Below, piece after piece: positions 37,899 to 45,223 of a DNA stretch of 64,000 nt; positions within the stretch are counted from its first letter, which is position 1, and the number at the start of each line of letters is the position of its first letter. Location of the stretch: positions 1 to 64,000 of the forward strand of contig NZ_LMNG01000006.1 of assembly GCF_001423295.1 (NCBI RefSeq). The letters run 5' to 3'. The position numbers were made by a program, and so were the translations under genes. Below the pieces are notes generated by a model that was not told the DNA's origin, made no database searches, and was given only the letters and a program-made list of their open reading frames with translations. The DNA comes from Methylobacterium sp. Leaf112 (lineage in GTDB: Bacteria; Pseudomonadota; Alphaproteobacteria; Rhizobiales; Beijerinckiaceae).

Positions 37899-37931
37899 GC
37901 GGGAAGATGACGGTGGTGGTCATCTTCCCGC
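37899..37931. promoter_or_regulatory. Perfect 13 bp hairpin between tnsA and tnsB
   Basis: GCGGGAAGATGAC (37899-37911) pairs perfectly with 37919-37931 around a 7-base loop, just upstream of the tnsB ribosome site. It has no T-run. It could be a protein-binding dyad, an RNA-processing stem or an attenuator that sets TnsA:TnsB levels. Confidence 0.55.
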
Positions 37932-37962
37932 GCGCAGCTGTCGGCCCGATTAAGGGGGATGG

Positions 37963-38682
37963 TTACTGTTCTCGGACGTCGACGCCCGAGACCCGGTTCT
38001 CCAGCGGGAGATCGAGGTCGAGCCACTTCCCGGGCGGGTTCATCAGGATGCCCGACTGCAGGAGCGCCACCGCCGCCCGGACCCCGGGTTGGCCGAGGCC
38101 GGTCGCCGTGGCGACCTCCCGGAGCGTTGTGACCGGACCGAGCCTTCGGAGCGCCTTGCGGACGGCGTCCTTTCCGGCGTGGTCATGGTCCCGGCCGCAG
38201 TCGATGATCTCCCGGCCGTTGAGCACCGCGTAGGGGTCGAGGGTCTCGTAGGTGACGGCGCGGTAATCGTGGGCGATCCTGTTCCCGTGCTGGGCGCAGA
38301 TCGTCTTGACGATTTGGACCGTGTCGTCCCGATGGAGGCCATCGGTGGTTTGTCTGACTGCTACGATCTCTCGGATGCCGTCCGCCCACTCGACCTCGAC
38401 GTCGAAGGTGTAGTGGTGCGTACCGTCGGCGAGTTCGTACTGCACCTTCCGCTGCTCACGGATGCGGACCACGTTGGGGAGCGAGATCAGCACGGTCAGG
38501 AGCGCGCGTTCAGGCTCGCTCTCGTGGGTGTGCTCGAACCCGCGGAACGGGTCGCCGATGGTCCCGACCGAGGGCCCGCCCCACTTCGGTGCGGGATGGC
38601 GGTCCGGATCGGTATCGGACCAATCGAAGCCGATGAGCCCGGTGGCCGCTTGCGCGACGTACCCGGTCTCTCCCTTTGGCAA
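37963..38682 (-). CDS. tnsA: TnsA-like endonuclease
   Basis: Cleaves the 5' ends of the element, as in Tn7. Of 239 residues, about 50-112 form the restriction-like fold: HESEPERALL (E54/E58), IREQRKVQYELADG, then YTFDVEVEW with D94 and a distal IVAVRQ. The catalytic Lys expected in the last motif (xVK) is Arg110 here. The C-terminal half is a winged-helix-like domain (GPVTTLREVATATGLGQPGV). A TTG at 38682 is the only possible start, since a stop lies two codons upstream. A short ORF with a strong ribosome site ends 11 bases before it. Confidence 0.75.
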   Translation of the reverse strand: MPKGETGYVAQAATGLIGFDWSDTDPDRHPAPKWGGPSVGTIGDPFRGFEHTHESEPERALLTVLISLPNVVRIREQRKVQYELADGTHHYTFDVEVEWADGIREIVAVRQTTDGLHRDDTVQIVKTICAQHGNRIAHDYRAVTYETLDPYAVLNGREIIDCGRDHDHAGKDAVRKALRRLGPVTTLREVATATGLGQPGVRAAVALLQSGILMNPPGKWLDLDLPLENRVSGVDVREQ

Positions 38683-38693
38683 GGGTCAGCCTG

Positions 38694-38783
38694 TCACCCT
38701 TTTGTGGCGAGGCTCGTCCCGCCGATGACCAGGGCGCCACAGGCTTGGCGGCGTGACAGGAGAATGCTTTGGCGTGAGGGCAT
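38694..38783 (-). CDS. 29-aa leader ORF upstream of tnsA
   Basis: A perfect AGGAGG (minus strand, 38789-38794) lies 5 bases before ATG 38783. The ORF encodes MPSRQSILLSRRQACGALVI plus nine more residues and stops 11 bases before the TTG of tnsA, in another frame. The tnsA start has no good ribosome site of its own, so coupling through this ORF is plausible. The region also carries inverted CCTGTCAC/GTGACAGG copies (38690-38697, 38753-38760). Confidence 0.4.
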   Translation of the reverse strand: MPSRQSILLSRRQACGALVIGGTSLATKG

Positions 38784-39092
38784 GGTAACCTCCTGGGGAA
38801 CAAGCGTGACACCGCGCCCCGTGTACGGGCGGGCCTTCGGGGTGATCGCGAAGGGTCGGGCGCCCTGGGGCGCTCCGGGTCAGTTCCGGTGGGGAGGTAT
38901 CGCCATCGAGTGGGCACCGCCGGACCGGAGGGAGGTGGTTATTATGTCGAGTATGATGACCTCCTTCGGTTGGGGCCTGGTCGTGGCCGGTGGGCGGTCT
39001 TGTGGGCGGATGGTCAGGATGCCACCGCGCGCCTGACCACAGGTTAACGATCTTCCTGGCCCCAGCATTGCCTGTGGACGAAAGCCCAGGGA
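38784..39092. other. Gap between tnsA leader and the FtsH-like operon
   Basis: About 310 bases with no convincing gene. It holds CCACAGG (39037-39043) with an inverted copy CCTGTGG (39071-39077), and a GTGACA repeat near 38806. These may be transposase-binding or end sequences, but no consistent 20-base series was found. Confidence 0.35.
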
Positions 39093-39311
39093 TTACTCCC
39101 GAGCGGGAGCGGTATTCCCCGGAAAGGCGACGACGTTGCCGTCGGCTCGCCGGACCATCCGTCGTTCGAGGACGATCTCCCACCCTGTGTCGACCTCGAC
39201 GCCGATGGCACCGAGCATGTCCTCCATGTCGGCCGGGTCCAGCAGCCGGCCGAGGGACACCAGGGCGGTGACGATCTGGCCGATGCGGGCATCCTGATCC
39301 CGATCAGACAT
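39093..39311 (-). CDS. Small hypothetical protein, 72 aa
   Basis: Starts MSDRDQDARIGQIVTALVSL and continues LDPADMEDMLGAIGVEVDTG, a mostly helical acidic protein with a beta-like end. Its ATG overlaps the stop of the FtsH-like gene by 8 bases, so it is translated with it. It may be an adaptor or partner of the protease. No family recognised. Confidence 0.6.
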   Translation of the reverse strand: MSDRDQDARIGQIVTALVSLGRLLDPADMEDMLGAIGVEVDTGWEIVLERRMVRRADGNVVAFPGNTAPARE

Positions 39312-41346
39312 GGACCCCTCCCGTGCCGGCCTTGCGAGCCCCCTTGGCGGTGGCCGGCGGCGAGCCCGCGATCATCGCTCGGACCTCGTCCCCGCCCATC
39401 ACGCGGCGTTCGACCAGGCGGTGCGCGATCCGGTCGATGAGGTCGGTGCTCCGGCTGACCAGGTCGCGGCTGATTTCGTACAAACGGGCGAGGTCGTCTT
39501 CGCAAGTACGCCTGAAAACAGGATCAGTCCTGATGAGGGATACAGCCGTTGCCTGATCCCCTCTGTAGAGAAGGCTCGTCCCGAGCCCCCAGCTCGCGTG
39601 CTTTCCTGCGACGAGGGCGGTGGCATAGGCGAGGTCCGAGCCCGAACCGCCGGCCGAGCCCGACGTGACGGTGTCCCAGAGATGATCGGCGGCGCGACCG
39701 GCCAGGACGCTGACGACAAGATCATCGAGCTTGTCCGCCGACATCTTGGACGTATCCCCCAAGCGGCTCGTCGTGCGGCCTGCGAAGCTGCCCTGGGCGA
39801 CGATGGACACCATCGAGACTTCAGCCAGTCCCTTGATCGTCAGGACGGCTGCATGGCTAGCCTCATGACGTGCCACCGCGAGAAGCTCGGCTGGCGAGCG
39901 CGTCTCGGGGGGAACGAGGCGACCGATGAGGTCCGACAACACCATCGGACGCTTGGCCGCCATGGCGACCATGCGGGCGCTTGAAGCCCATCCGGCGATG
40001 TCGGCACCGGTCGCGCCAGCGCCGATGGCCGCGATAGGTCCCAGGTCCTGGTCCATCAGATCTCCGGCGAGGTGCTGGCGGAGGATGCCCTCGATTGCGG
40101 CCTCGTCCGGCAGATCGATCCGCACGATGCGGTCGAGGCGGCCAGGGCGGGTCAGGGCAGGATCGAGCCTGTCCGGGAAATTGGTGGCTCCGATGATGAT
40201 CAGCTTGGACGCTGGGCTCGAAACGGCGCCGTCCAGGGTCATCAACACGTGATTGACGACGGTAACCCAGTAATCACGATGTCGACTATCGCATTGATCC
40301 CTGCAAGGAAGACTATCGAGTTCGTCAATCAATAGAACTCCGCCGTTTTGAGATGCTTCTAAGAACACCTCATCAACCTTACGGCAGATGTCGTTGAGGT
40401 ACCCATTGGTCTGGGCGAACCAAGAGGAGACGCTGGTCACCGTTAGGTTGACGCCCAAGGACTTGGCAAAACTTCGAGCGTAAGTAGTCTTACCTGTTCC
40501 GGGCGGCCCCGCAAGCACGATGTTCTTGCCTTCGATTGATGTCCACGTCCGCTCGCCGCGCCGATAAGCTTCGATGGCGTCGATCAGTGCCAGGCCGTGC
40601 GTCTGGGCAGCGCCGTAGCCGACCGTGTCCCTCAACAGAGGAACGGCCTTGAGGTCGGGGGCGGATGTCCTCTTCGAGGCAGACGCCGCGTTGAGCCGTC
40701 GAACGCAATCGCGCGGCCTGCTGCCCCTGCGGATGCAGGCCGCGATCTCGTTGAAGCCCAAGCCCCGGATGAGGTCGGCGGGCAAGGGCCCTGCACGGCG
40801 CCCGGTGACGAGCCGGATGGTTGCCCGGAGAGCCTTCGGGGTTGGCGGCTTCAGTTCGATGCGGAGGTCGGCAGCCGCGACGAGGGCTGCAGGCAGGTAG
40901 CGGTCAGGGGCTGTCGTTACGCCGACAACGCTACGTCCTGCCCCCAAAGCCGATGCAACACTGTCTCCCCCGACAGAGGCATTGTCGCTGATCTTCTTGG
41001 ATCCATCTCGCTTAATTACCTCCGTCCAGGCCCTCAACGACGTCAGTGCGTGGGCGATGGGACCGATCCAGTCCGGCCCGGGAACGCTCACGACCAGGGC
41101 AAGGCTCGGGGGTGCCTGGATGCGGGCGAGGACCTTCGTCGGCAGCATCGCGTGCAACATGCTGATCGCGAGAACGGTGGAGACGCTCGCCGATCCCAAC
41201 ACCTCCTCCGGCGTGGGCGGCTTGCCTTGCTCATGGGAGGACTCGCCGTACACGGAATAGCCGTCGTCGTAGGCGTCCTTGAATTCCTGGCCCGTCATGC
41301 GGGTGAGGCGCTTCAGGGCCTGGGCGGGGGTCTTGTTCTTGCGCAT
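39304..41346 (-). CDS. FtsH-like AAA+ ATPase/M41 zinc protease, apparently soluble
   Basis: ATP-driven protease-like protein, 680 residues from ATG 41346, chosen for GGAGG 8 bases upstream. Residues 1-230 are a unique domain with no clear membrane helix, unlike true FtsH. The AAA core has Walker A GPPGTGKT (280-287), Walker B VLLIDE (337-342) and the second region of homology GATNFPDRLDPALTRPGRLD. The peptidase part has HEASH (494-498) and a third ligand in GSGSDLAYAT (D571). All catalytic residues are present. It sits in a leftward operon with a 108- and a 72-residue protein, just upstream of the Tn7-like genes. Substrate unknown. Confidence 0.85.
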   Translation of the reverse strand: MRKNKTPAQALKRLTRMTGQEFKDAYDDGYSVYGESSHEQGKPPTPEEVLGSASVSTVLAISMLHAMLPTKVLARIQAPPSLALVVSVPGPDWIGPIAHALTSLRAWTEVIKRDGSKKISDNASVGGDSVASALGAGRSVVGVTTAPDRYLPAALVAAADLRIELKPPTPKALRATIRLVTGRRAGPLPADLIRGLGFNEIAACIRRGSRPRDCVRRLNAASASKRTSAPDLKAVPLLRDTVGYGAAQTHGLALIDAIEAYRRGERTWTSIEGKNIVLAGPPGTGKTTYARSFAKSLGVNLTVTSVSSWFAQTNGYLNDICRKVDEVFLEASQNGGVLLIDELDSLPCRDQCDSRHRDYWVTVVNHVLMTLDGAVSSPASKLIIIGATNFPDRLDPALTRPGRLDRIVRIDLPDEAAIEGILRQHLAGDLMDQDLGPIAAIGAGATGADIAGWASSARMVAMAAKRPMVLSDLIGRLVPPETRSPAELLAVARHEASHAAVLTIKGLAEVSMVSIVAQGSFAGRTTSRLGDTSKMSADKLDDLVVSVLAGRAADHLWDTVTSGSAGGSGSDLAYATALVAGKHASWGLGTSLLYRGDQATAVSLIRTDPVFRRTCEDDLARLYEISRDLVSRSTDLIDRIAHRLVERRVMGGDEVRAMIAGSPPATAKGARKAGTGGVHV

Positions 41347-41391
41347 GGTGGCAGCCTCCATCGACGGGCCGCCGCGCGCATCCATGTGCGC

Positions 41392-41407
41392 CGGTCAGGC
41401 CCCGGGG
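41392..41407. repeat. Repeat copy 1 upstream of the FtsH-like gene
   Basis: CGGTCAGGCCCCGGGG, 45 bases before the FtsH-like start, recurs with one change at 41861-41876, 34 bases before the next operon gene. The similar placement suggests a shared operator or duplicated promoter segment. Confidence 0.45.
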
Positions 41408-41500
41408 GGTGTCTCGGGTCGGGTATGGGGGCGGGGCCGCCGTTCGGCGGACCGGGTCGATATCAGTTTCATCGGTTGGCTCGCTGGTAGTTGGGCGGGG

Positions 41501-41827
41501 TCAGGATTCGGTCGGATCGCCGGGGTCCCACCCGTCGAAGTCGACTCGGCGGGCGCTCGCGGAAACCTTGATGCCGGGCCGAGCCGGCGCCATCCGCTCG
41601 CGCAGCCTCTCGGCGTGGCGCTCGGCTTCGACCAGCACGGCCTTGCCGAGGGCGACCAGGACGGCGGCGACGATCCGGGCATACGCCTGGGGCGGGAAGG
41701 TTTCGGCGGCCTGGGCCAGACGGCGGAAGATCTCGCCGATGTGGCGCGCACTATCGTCGGTGTCCAGCGGTGGCGCCGCGAAGGAGGCTCGGGGGGACGC
41801 AGCGATGGCGTCGACGTGATCGGTCAT
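41501..41827 (-). CDS. Hypothetical helical protein, 108 aa
   Basis: Begins MTDHVDAIAASPRASFAAPP and has a central helix pair (ARHIGEIFRRLAQAAETFPP, AYARIVAAVLVALGKAVLVE, AERHAERLRERM), then a short acidic end. No signal peptide and no family recognised. It is the first gene of the leftward operon with the FtsH-like protease, 154 bases upstream of it. Confidence 0.55.
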   Translation of the reverse strand: MTDHVDAIAASPRASFAAPPLDTDDSARHIGEIFRRLAQAAETFPPQAYARIVAAVLVALGKAVLVEAERHAERLRERMAPARPGIKVSASARRVDFDGWDPGDPTES

Positions 41828-41860
41828 GGCGGCCTCTCGGGCCGCCGGACGCGCAAGCGT

Positions 41861-41876
41861 CGGTCAGGCCCCTGGG
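41861..41876. repeat. Repeat copy 2 upstream of the 108-aa gene
   Basis: CGGTCAGGCCCCTGGG, 15 of 16 bases identical to the copy at 41392-41407 and in the same orientation relative to the following gene. The remaining 41877-42269 region shows no gene and no recognised promoter. Confidence 0.45.
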
Positions 41877-42269
41877 ATGGTCCGGGAAGCGGGCGCGGTC
41901 CCGCCGGCGGGCGGGCGGCGTCTCGCTATGGTGTCGGGAAGGGGCACGTCTCGATCCGGGTGTGGGGCGGTTGCGCCGGGGAACGGATGGCGAACGGTTG
42001 CAGCTGGAATTCGACGGCGTCAACAGGCCTCGGTAGTTCCTGGCCGGTCGGTGGCCGACTTTCTCCGCGGGCGGTGGATCGCTGTGGAAGATACCCCCGT
42101 GTTTCGAGGAAATCCGGTCCGGGACCCGTGGCGGGCCAGGCTCGGGGCCGCGGATTCGCGACTCCGAGGGCAGCGGGCACCGGGACGCGCTTCCCCGTGC
42201 CTGCGTCCCAAGCTTTCGGAATCATTAACCACGTTGGCCTCATCCTCTTGTCGAGAGGAAGTGCGGGCG

Positions 42270-42965
42270 ATGGCGGGCAAGGACGCGATCTACGAGGCGA
42301 TGATCTACCGGGCGTGCGACAAGCTGCTCGCCGCCCGGAAGCGCGTGAGCCTGCGCAACCTGATCGCCGCGCTGCCGAACGGCGGCACCAACCGGATCGT
42401 CGGGCCGATCCTGCGCGAGTGGAAAGCGGACCGGGACTACCGGCCGCGGCTGGTGGTGAACGACCTGCCGGAGACGGTCCAGGGCGAGCTCGTGGCGTTC
42501 ACGCGGGCTGTCGTCGAGGCCGCGCAGGCGAGCCAGGCGAAGCTCTTCGAGGACGACCGCAGGAAGCTGGAGGCCAGGCTCCGGGCCAACGACGAGCTCC
42601 GCGACGACGCCCTGACGGAATGCGATTTCCTACGGGAGGAGAACGTCCGGCTGGCGCGGGAGGCGGCCGAGGTGCTGAAGCTGCGGGCCGAGAACGAGCA
42701 GATGCGGAGGCGCCTGGACCGGATACGCGCGGAGGAGTTCTGGGATCGGGTCATGGCCGAGGTGGCGGAGATGATGCCGGTCGGCGGATCGCGGCCGCTG
42801 GACGAGATCCTGGCAGGCTTGAAGGACTCGATCCACCGTGGGGCTCGGCTGCACAAGGAGCCGCTCGACGAGGACACGCTGAAGAAGAAGATGATCGGCC
42901 GGTGGGAGCACGGGAAGTATTTCGAGAAGGCTCCGGACGGCACTCTGGTGCGCAAGGCCGGGTGA
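42270..42965 (+). CDS. KfrA-like DNA-binding coiled-coil protein
   Basis: The N-terminal 75 residues (MAGKDAIYEAMIYRACDKLL, RVSLRNLIAALPNGGTNRIV, GPILREWK) match the KfrA N-terminal DNA-binding domain found on plasmids and islands. Residues about 85-175 form a long charged coiled coil. The tail ends EKAPDGTLVRKAG. ATG 42270 follows GAGGAA. Length 231. KfrA proteins bind repeats near their own promoter and act in partition or chromatin-like roles. It converges on the Argonaute remnant with 6 bases between stops, and its last codons recur at 49489. Confidence 0.8.
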   Translation: MAGKDAIYEAMIYRACDKLLAARKRVSLRNLIAALPNGGTNRIVGPILREWKADRDYRPRLVVNDLPETVQGELVAFTRAVVEAAQASQAKLFEDDRRKLEARLRANDELRDDALTECDFLREENVRLAREAAEVLKLRAENEQMRRRLDRIRAEEFWDRVMAEVAEMMPVGGSRPLDEILAGLKDSIHRGARLHKEPLDEDTLKKKMIGRWEHGKYFEKAPDGTLVRKAG

Positions 42966-42971
42966 ACGGAC

Positions 42972-43345
42972 TCACATGTAGAAGCGGTACCGCGGGTCAG
43001 GCAGCGCTCCGGTGGGCACGTGCTTCAGGATCTCCCCGACCTGGCGGGCGGCACGCATGGTGATGGGCAGGCCGCCGTCGAACTGGGTGTTGTTCCAATT
43101 CATCTTCGTGAGCGCCAGGGTCTCGCGGAGGACCGTGTCCCATGACGGGGTGTCGAGGCGCTGGGCCCGCATCATCAGGGGGTTGGGCACGTACTTGCCC
43201 GGGTAGGTCCGGAAGAAGTCCACGCTTGTAGAGGATCGAGGCGTCGTCATCGAGGCGCAATGCCGTGCCGCGGAGCGGAGGGTAGACGCCCGGACGCACC
43301 AGTTTCACCATCGACTTGCGGGGGAGCCAGATGAAGTCGGCCGTC
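42972..43345 (-). pseudogene. C-terminal remnant of a prokaryotic Argonaute (PIWI)
   Basis: Two frames together give the end of a PIWI domain: LVRPGVYPPLRGTALRLDDD ASILYKRG, then after a frameshift near 43222-43230 VDFFRTYPGKYVPNPLMM, LALTKMNWNNTQFDGGLPIT, and the terminal YRFYM. The order G-YPP-RGT, YPGKYVP, TKMNWN, PIT...A, terminal YM is that of prokaryotic Argonautes. About 120 codons remain; the N, PAZ, MID and most of PIWI are gone. The break fits loss of 8 bases between two AGCGTGG units. The 5' edge near 43335 meets a metallophosphoesterase fragment on the other strand. Confidence 0.75.
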
Positions 43346-43486
43346 AGCCACCATGCGCACCTGACCTGGCCCCACGGCTGGCACGGCGACCTTCACGTCT
43401 ACGGACATTCCCACGGCAGCATCCCGGCTACCCGTACAAGCCTCGACGTCGGCGTCGATTGCTGGGATTGGCCCCCGTTACCCTGA
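43331..43486 (+). pseudogene. C-terminal remnant of a calcineurin-like phosphoesterase
   Basis: The 51 codons MKSAVSHHAHLTWPHGWHGD, LHVYGHSHGSIPATRTSLDV and GVDCWDWPPLP match the end of small metallophosphoesterases, including the metal-binding GHSH and the closing DVGVD-W-P. The N-terminal two thirds with the other metal motifs is absent. Its truncated end abuts that of the Argonaute remnant, so a single deletion or recombination probably removed both 5' parts. Confidence 0.65.
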
Positions 43487-43819
43487 GCCGGATTATGGAA
43501 AGGCTGTCGGAGTCCCCCGCCATAGGGCCGCCGGCTTGAGGTCGCCTCGACCCCACACGGCCCTGGTCGGCTTGACGCCCCGAGCCTTCGCCAACCAAGC
43601 TGTCACAGCCCGAGACCTTGCATAGGTCGTGGACCACAAACGGGGTCAACCTCAGGTGCGCCAGGCACGCGGTAACAGGCGGACCACTTCAATGGGGGCG
43701 GACCACGTTTTCACACAGCCTCGGAGGAAAGCCGGCCCCGCAGCCTTGCATCGTGATAAGTGAGGGCTGCAACACCACTTACGGTGCCAGTTGAAAATCC
43801 GACCCACGGGCCTCGCCCT
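43487..43819. other. Intergenic region after the gene remnants
   Basis: About 330 bases with no gene recognised. GGCGGACCAC occurs twice within 30 bases (about 43677-43687 and 43696-43706). It may be part of a regulatory site for the Rrf2 gene that follows. Confidence 0.4.
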
Positions 43820-44269
43820 ATGAACACTCGCTTCGCCGTCGCCACCCATATCCTCATCATCCTGCAAGCCCAGCAGGGGGTGCCCGCAAGCTCGGAGCTG
43901 ATCGCATCGAGCGTCAACACCAATCCTTCCCTGATCCGTCGCCTGATGTCCCAGCTTGCCAAGGCCGGTCTTACGACATCTCAGATGGGAACGGGTGGTG
44001 GTGCCCTGCTGGCTCGACCGGGCGAAGAGATCACGTTGCTAGACGTGTATCAGTCGGTCGATGATGAAAGTTCCTTGTTCGGCATCCATGCCGACCCCAA
44101 TCCGGCCTGTCCCATCGGGCGTCATATCCCACCGGTATTCAAGGCACACATGCAGGCGACGGAGCGGGCGCTGCTTGCGGAGCTTGCCCGCACCACGATT
44201 GCGAGCATGGCTGCCGAAGTAGCCATGAACGAAAATAACCTGAGGGCGGACGCCACCGAGACGGCCTGA
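43820..44269 (+). CDS. Rrf2-family transcriptional regulator
   Basis: A 149-residue winged-helix regulator. The N-terminus (MNTRFAVATHILIILQAQQG) leads to the recognition helix region SVNTNPSLIRRLMSQLAKAG and a wing with GTGGGALLARPGEEITLLDV. A lone Cys in NPACPIGRH could sense thiol stress; the three-Cys Fe-S set of IscR/NsrR is absent. ATG 43820 gives the standard start. It lies just upstream of a SnoaL-like gene whose promoter region holds an AT-rich dyad, its likely target. Confidence 0.88.
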   Translation: MNTRFAVATHILIILQAQQGVPASSELIASSVNTNPSLIRRLMSQLAKAGLTTSQMGTGGGALLARPGEEITLLDVYQSVDDESSLFGIHADPNPACPIGRHIPPVFKAHMQATERALLAELARTTIASMAAEVAMNENNLRADATETA

Positions 44270-44324
44270 CAGTCCAGCGAATTCGCCGCGCCGCCCCTTT
44301 ACAGGAGTCTGTGCGTGGATTAGG

Positions 44325-44360
44325 TACATACTAATATGTATCCATTTCTAATACATATTG
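44325..44360. promoter_or_regulatory. AT-rich dyads, likely Rrf2 operator
   Basis: TACATA-N4-TATGTA at 44325-44340 is a perfect dyad. ATATGTAT (44334-44341) also pairs with ATACATAT (44353-44360). The site lies 100-140 bases before the SnoaL-like start and contrasts with the surrounding GC. It suits binding by the adjacent Rrf2 protein. Confidence 0.5.
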
Positions 44361-44461
44361 CCGTCCGTTCATTCAATGCGGCGTCTGGATCTTGCCGCTT
44401 CTACAACCCTTGCCGCTCTGATGCTGCGGACATCATGGCCGCCCTCGCACAGGAGACGACC

Positions 44462-45223
44462 ATGACCACAAGAAAACAGCAGGTTATCGCCTTGCTCGAA
44501 GCCGCATCGTCGGGTGCCTCAGACGCCATCTCCGTGATTAGTGCCGATGGTTACATCCAGCACAATCTCGCCGTCCCGGACGGCCTCTCCGGCTTCACCC
44601 AGATGCTTGCCGCCCTGCCTAAGGACTCGGTCAGGGTGGACATTGTGCGTATCTTCGAGGATGGCGACTTCGTAGTGGCGCACTGCAACTATGAATTCTT
44701 CGGCTCGAAGGTAGGTTTCGACATCTACCGCTTCGAATCTGGCAAGATCGTTGAGCACTGGGACAACTTGCAGGAAGTCGCAGGTCCCAACCCGAGCGGT
44801 CACACCATGACGGACGGTCAGACCGCGATCTCCGACCTCGACAAGACCGAGGCCAACAAGGCGCTCGTGAAAGCCTACGTCGACGACATCCTCGTCAACG
44901 GCCGAACGGAAAAATTTGCTGGTTACTTCGAGGGCGACAGCTACATCCAGCACAATCCCCAGATCGGTGACGGCCTGTCCGAGCTTGGCAAGGCGTTCGA
45001 TTCCATGGCGAAAAACGGGCTCGCCATCAAGTATGACACCGTGCACCGTGTGTTGGGCCAGGGTAACTTCGTGCTCACCATGAGCGAGGGTACATTCGCC
45101 GGTCGGTCGACCGCTTTCTATGATCTGTTCCGCGTCGAGAACGGAAAGATTGCCGAGCACTGGGACGTGATCGAGGCCATCCGTGCCAAGTCTGAATGGA
45201 AAAACCAGAACGGTAAGTTCTGA
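44462..45223 (+). CDS. Tandem SnoaL/NTF2-like protein
   Basis: Two NTF2-like cone domains in 253 residues: about 1-125 (ISADGYIQHNLAVPDGLSGF, FDIYRFESGKIVEHWDNLQE) and about 130-250 (YIQHNPQIGDGLSELGKAFD, YDLFRVENGKIAEHWDVIEA). The repeated Y-IQHN and K-I-EHWD motifs mark the SnoaL-like group. Such proteins bind or isomerise small hydrophobic molecules; the substrate here is unknown. ATG 44462 follows AGGAGA. It is first in a series of probable stress or detoxification genes next to the Rrf2 regulator. Confidence 0.85.
   Translation: MTTRKQQVIALLEAASSGASDAISVISADGYIQHNLAVPDGLSGFTQMLAALPKDSVRVDIVRIFEDGDFVVAHCNYEFFGSKVGFDIYRFESGKIVEHWDNLQEVAGPNPSGHTMTDGQTAISDLDKTEANKALVKAYVDDILVNGRTEKFAGYFEGDSYIQHNPQIGDGLSELGKAFDSMAKNGLAIKYDTVHRVLGQGNFVLTMSEGTFAGRSTAFYDLFRVENGKIAEHWDVIEAIRAKSEWKNQNGKF

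Larger units (their letters stand above)
32612..38783 (-). mobile_element. Tn7-like transposition module (tnsA-tnsB-tnsC-tniQ)
   Basis: Four genes in the Tn7 order read leftward: TnsA-like nuclease, DDE transposase TnsB, AAA+ regulator TnsC/TniB and target selector TniQ/TnsD. The last three overlap as ATGA junctions. Presence of TnsA separates it from the Tn5053/Tn402 group and implies cut-and-paste movement. No TnsE, Cas or CRISPR component was seen. Terminal repeats and target-site duplications could not be identified by eye, so the coordinates cover only the gene module. The left end may lie near 31690, and the right end may lie beyond the FtsH-like operon. Confidence 0.75.

Noticed and set aside
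38690..39077. Transposon right end with TnsB-binding repeats
   Set aside because: Inverted CCTGTCAC/GTGACAGG and CCACAGG/CCTGTGG copies exist, but no consistent series of about 20-base sites with a terminal TGT/ACA or matching left end was found.
42270..42965. Plasmid replication or partition locus suggested by KfrA
   Set aside because: No RepA/RepB/RepC, ParA or iteron array was seen, so KfrA here is treated as island cargo.
32612..43500. CRISPR-associated Tn7 element
   Set aside because: No cas gene and no regularly spaced repeat array on either strand; TniQ is of the long site-recognising kind.
43428..43649. 73-codon minus-strand frame next to the gene remnants
   Set aside because: No ribosome site, no domain, and it overlaps the phosphoesterase remnant.
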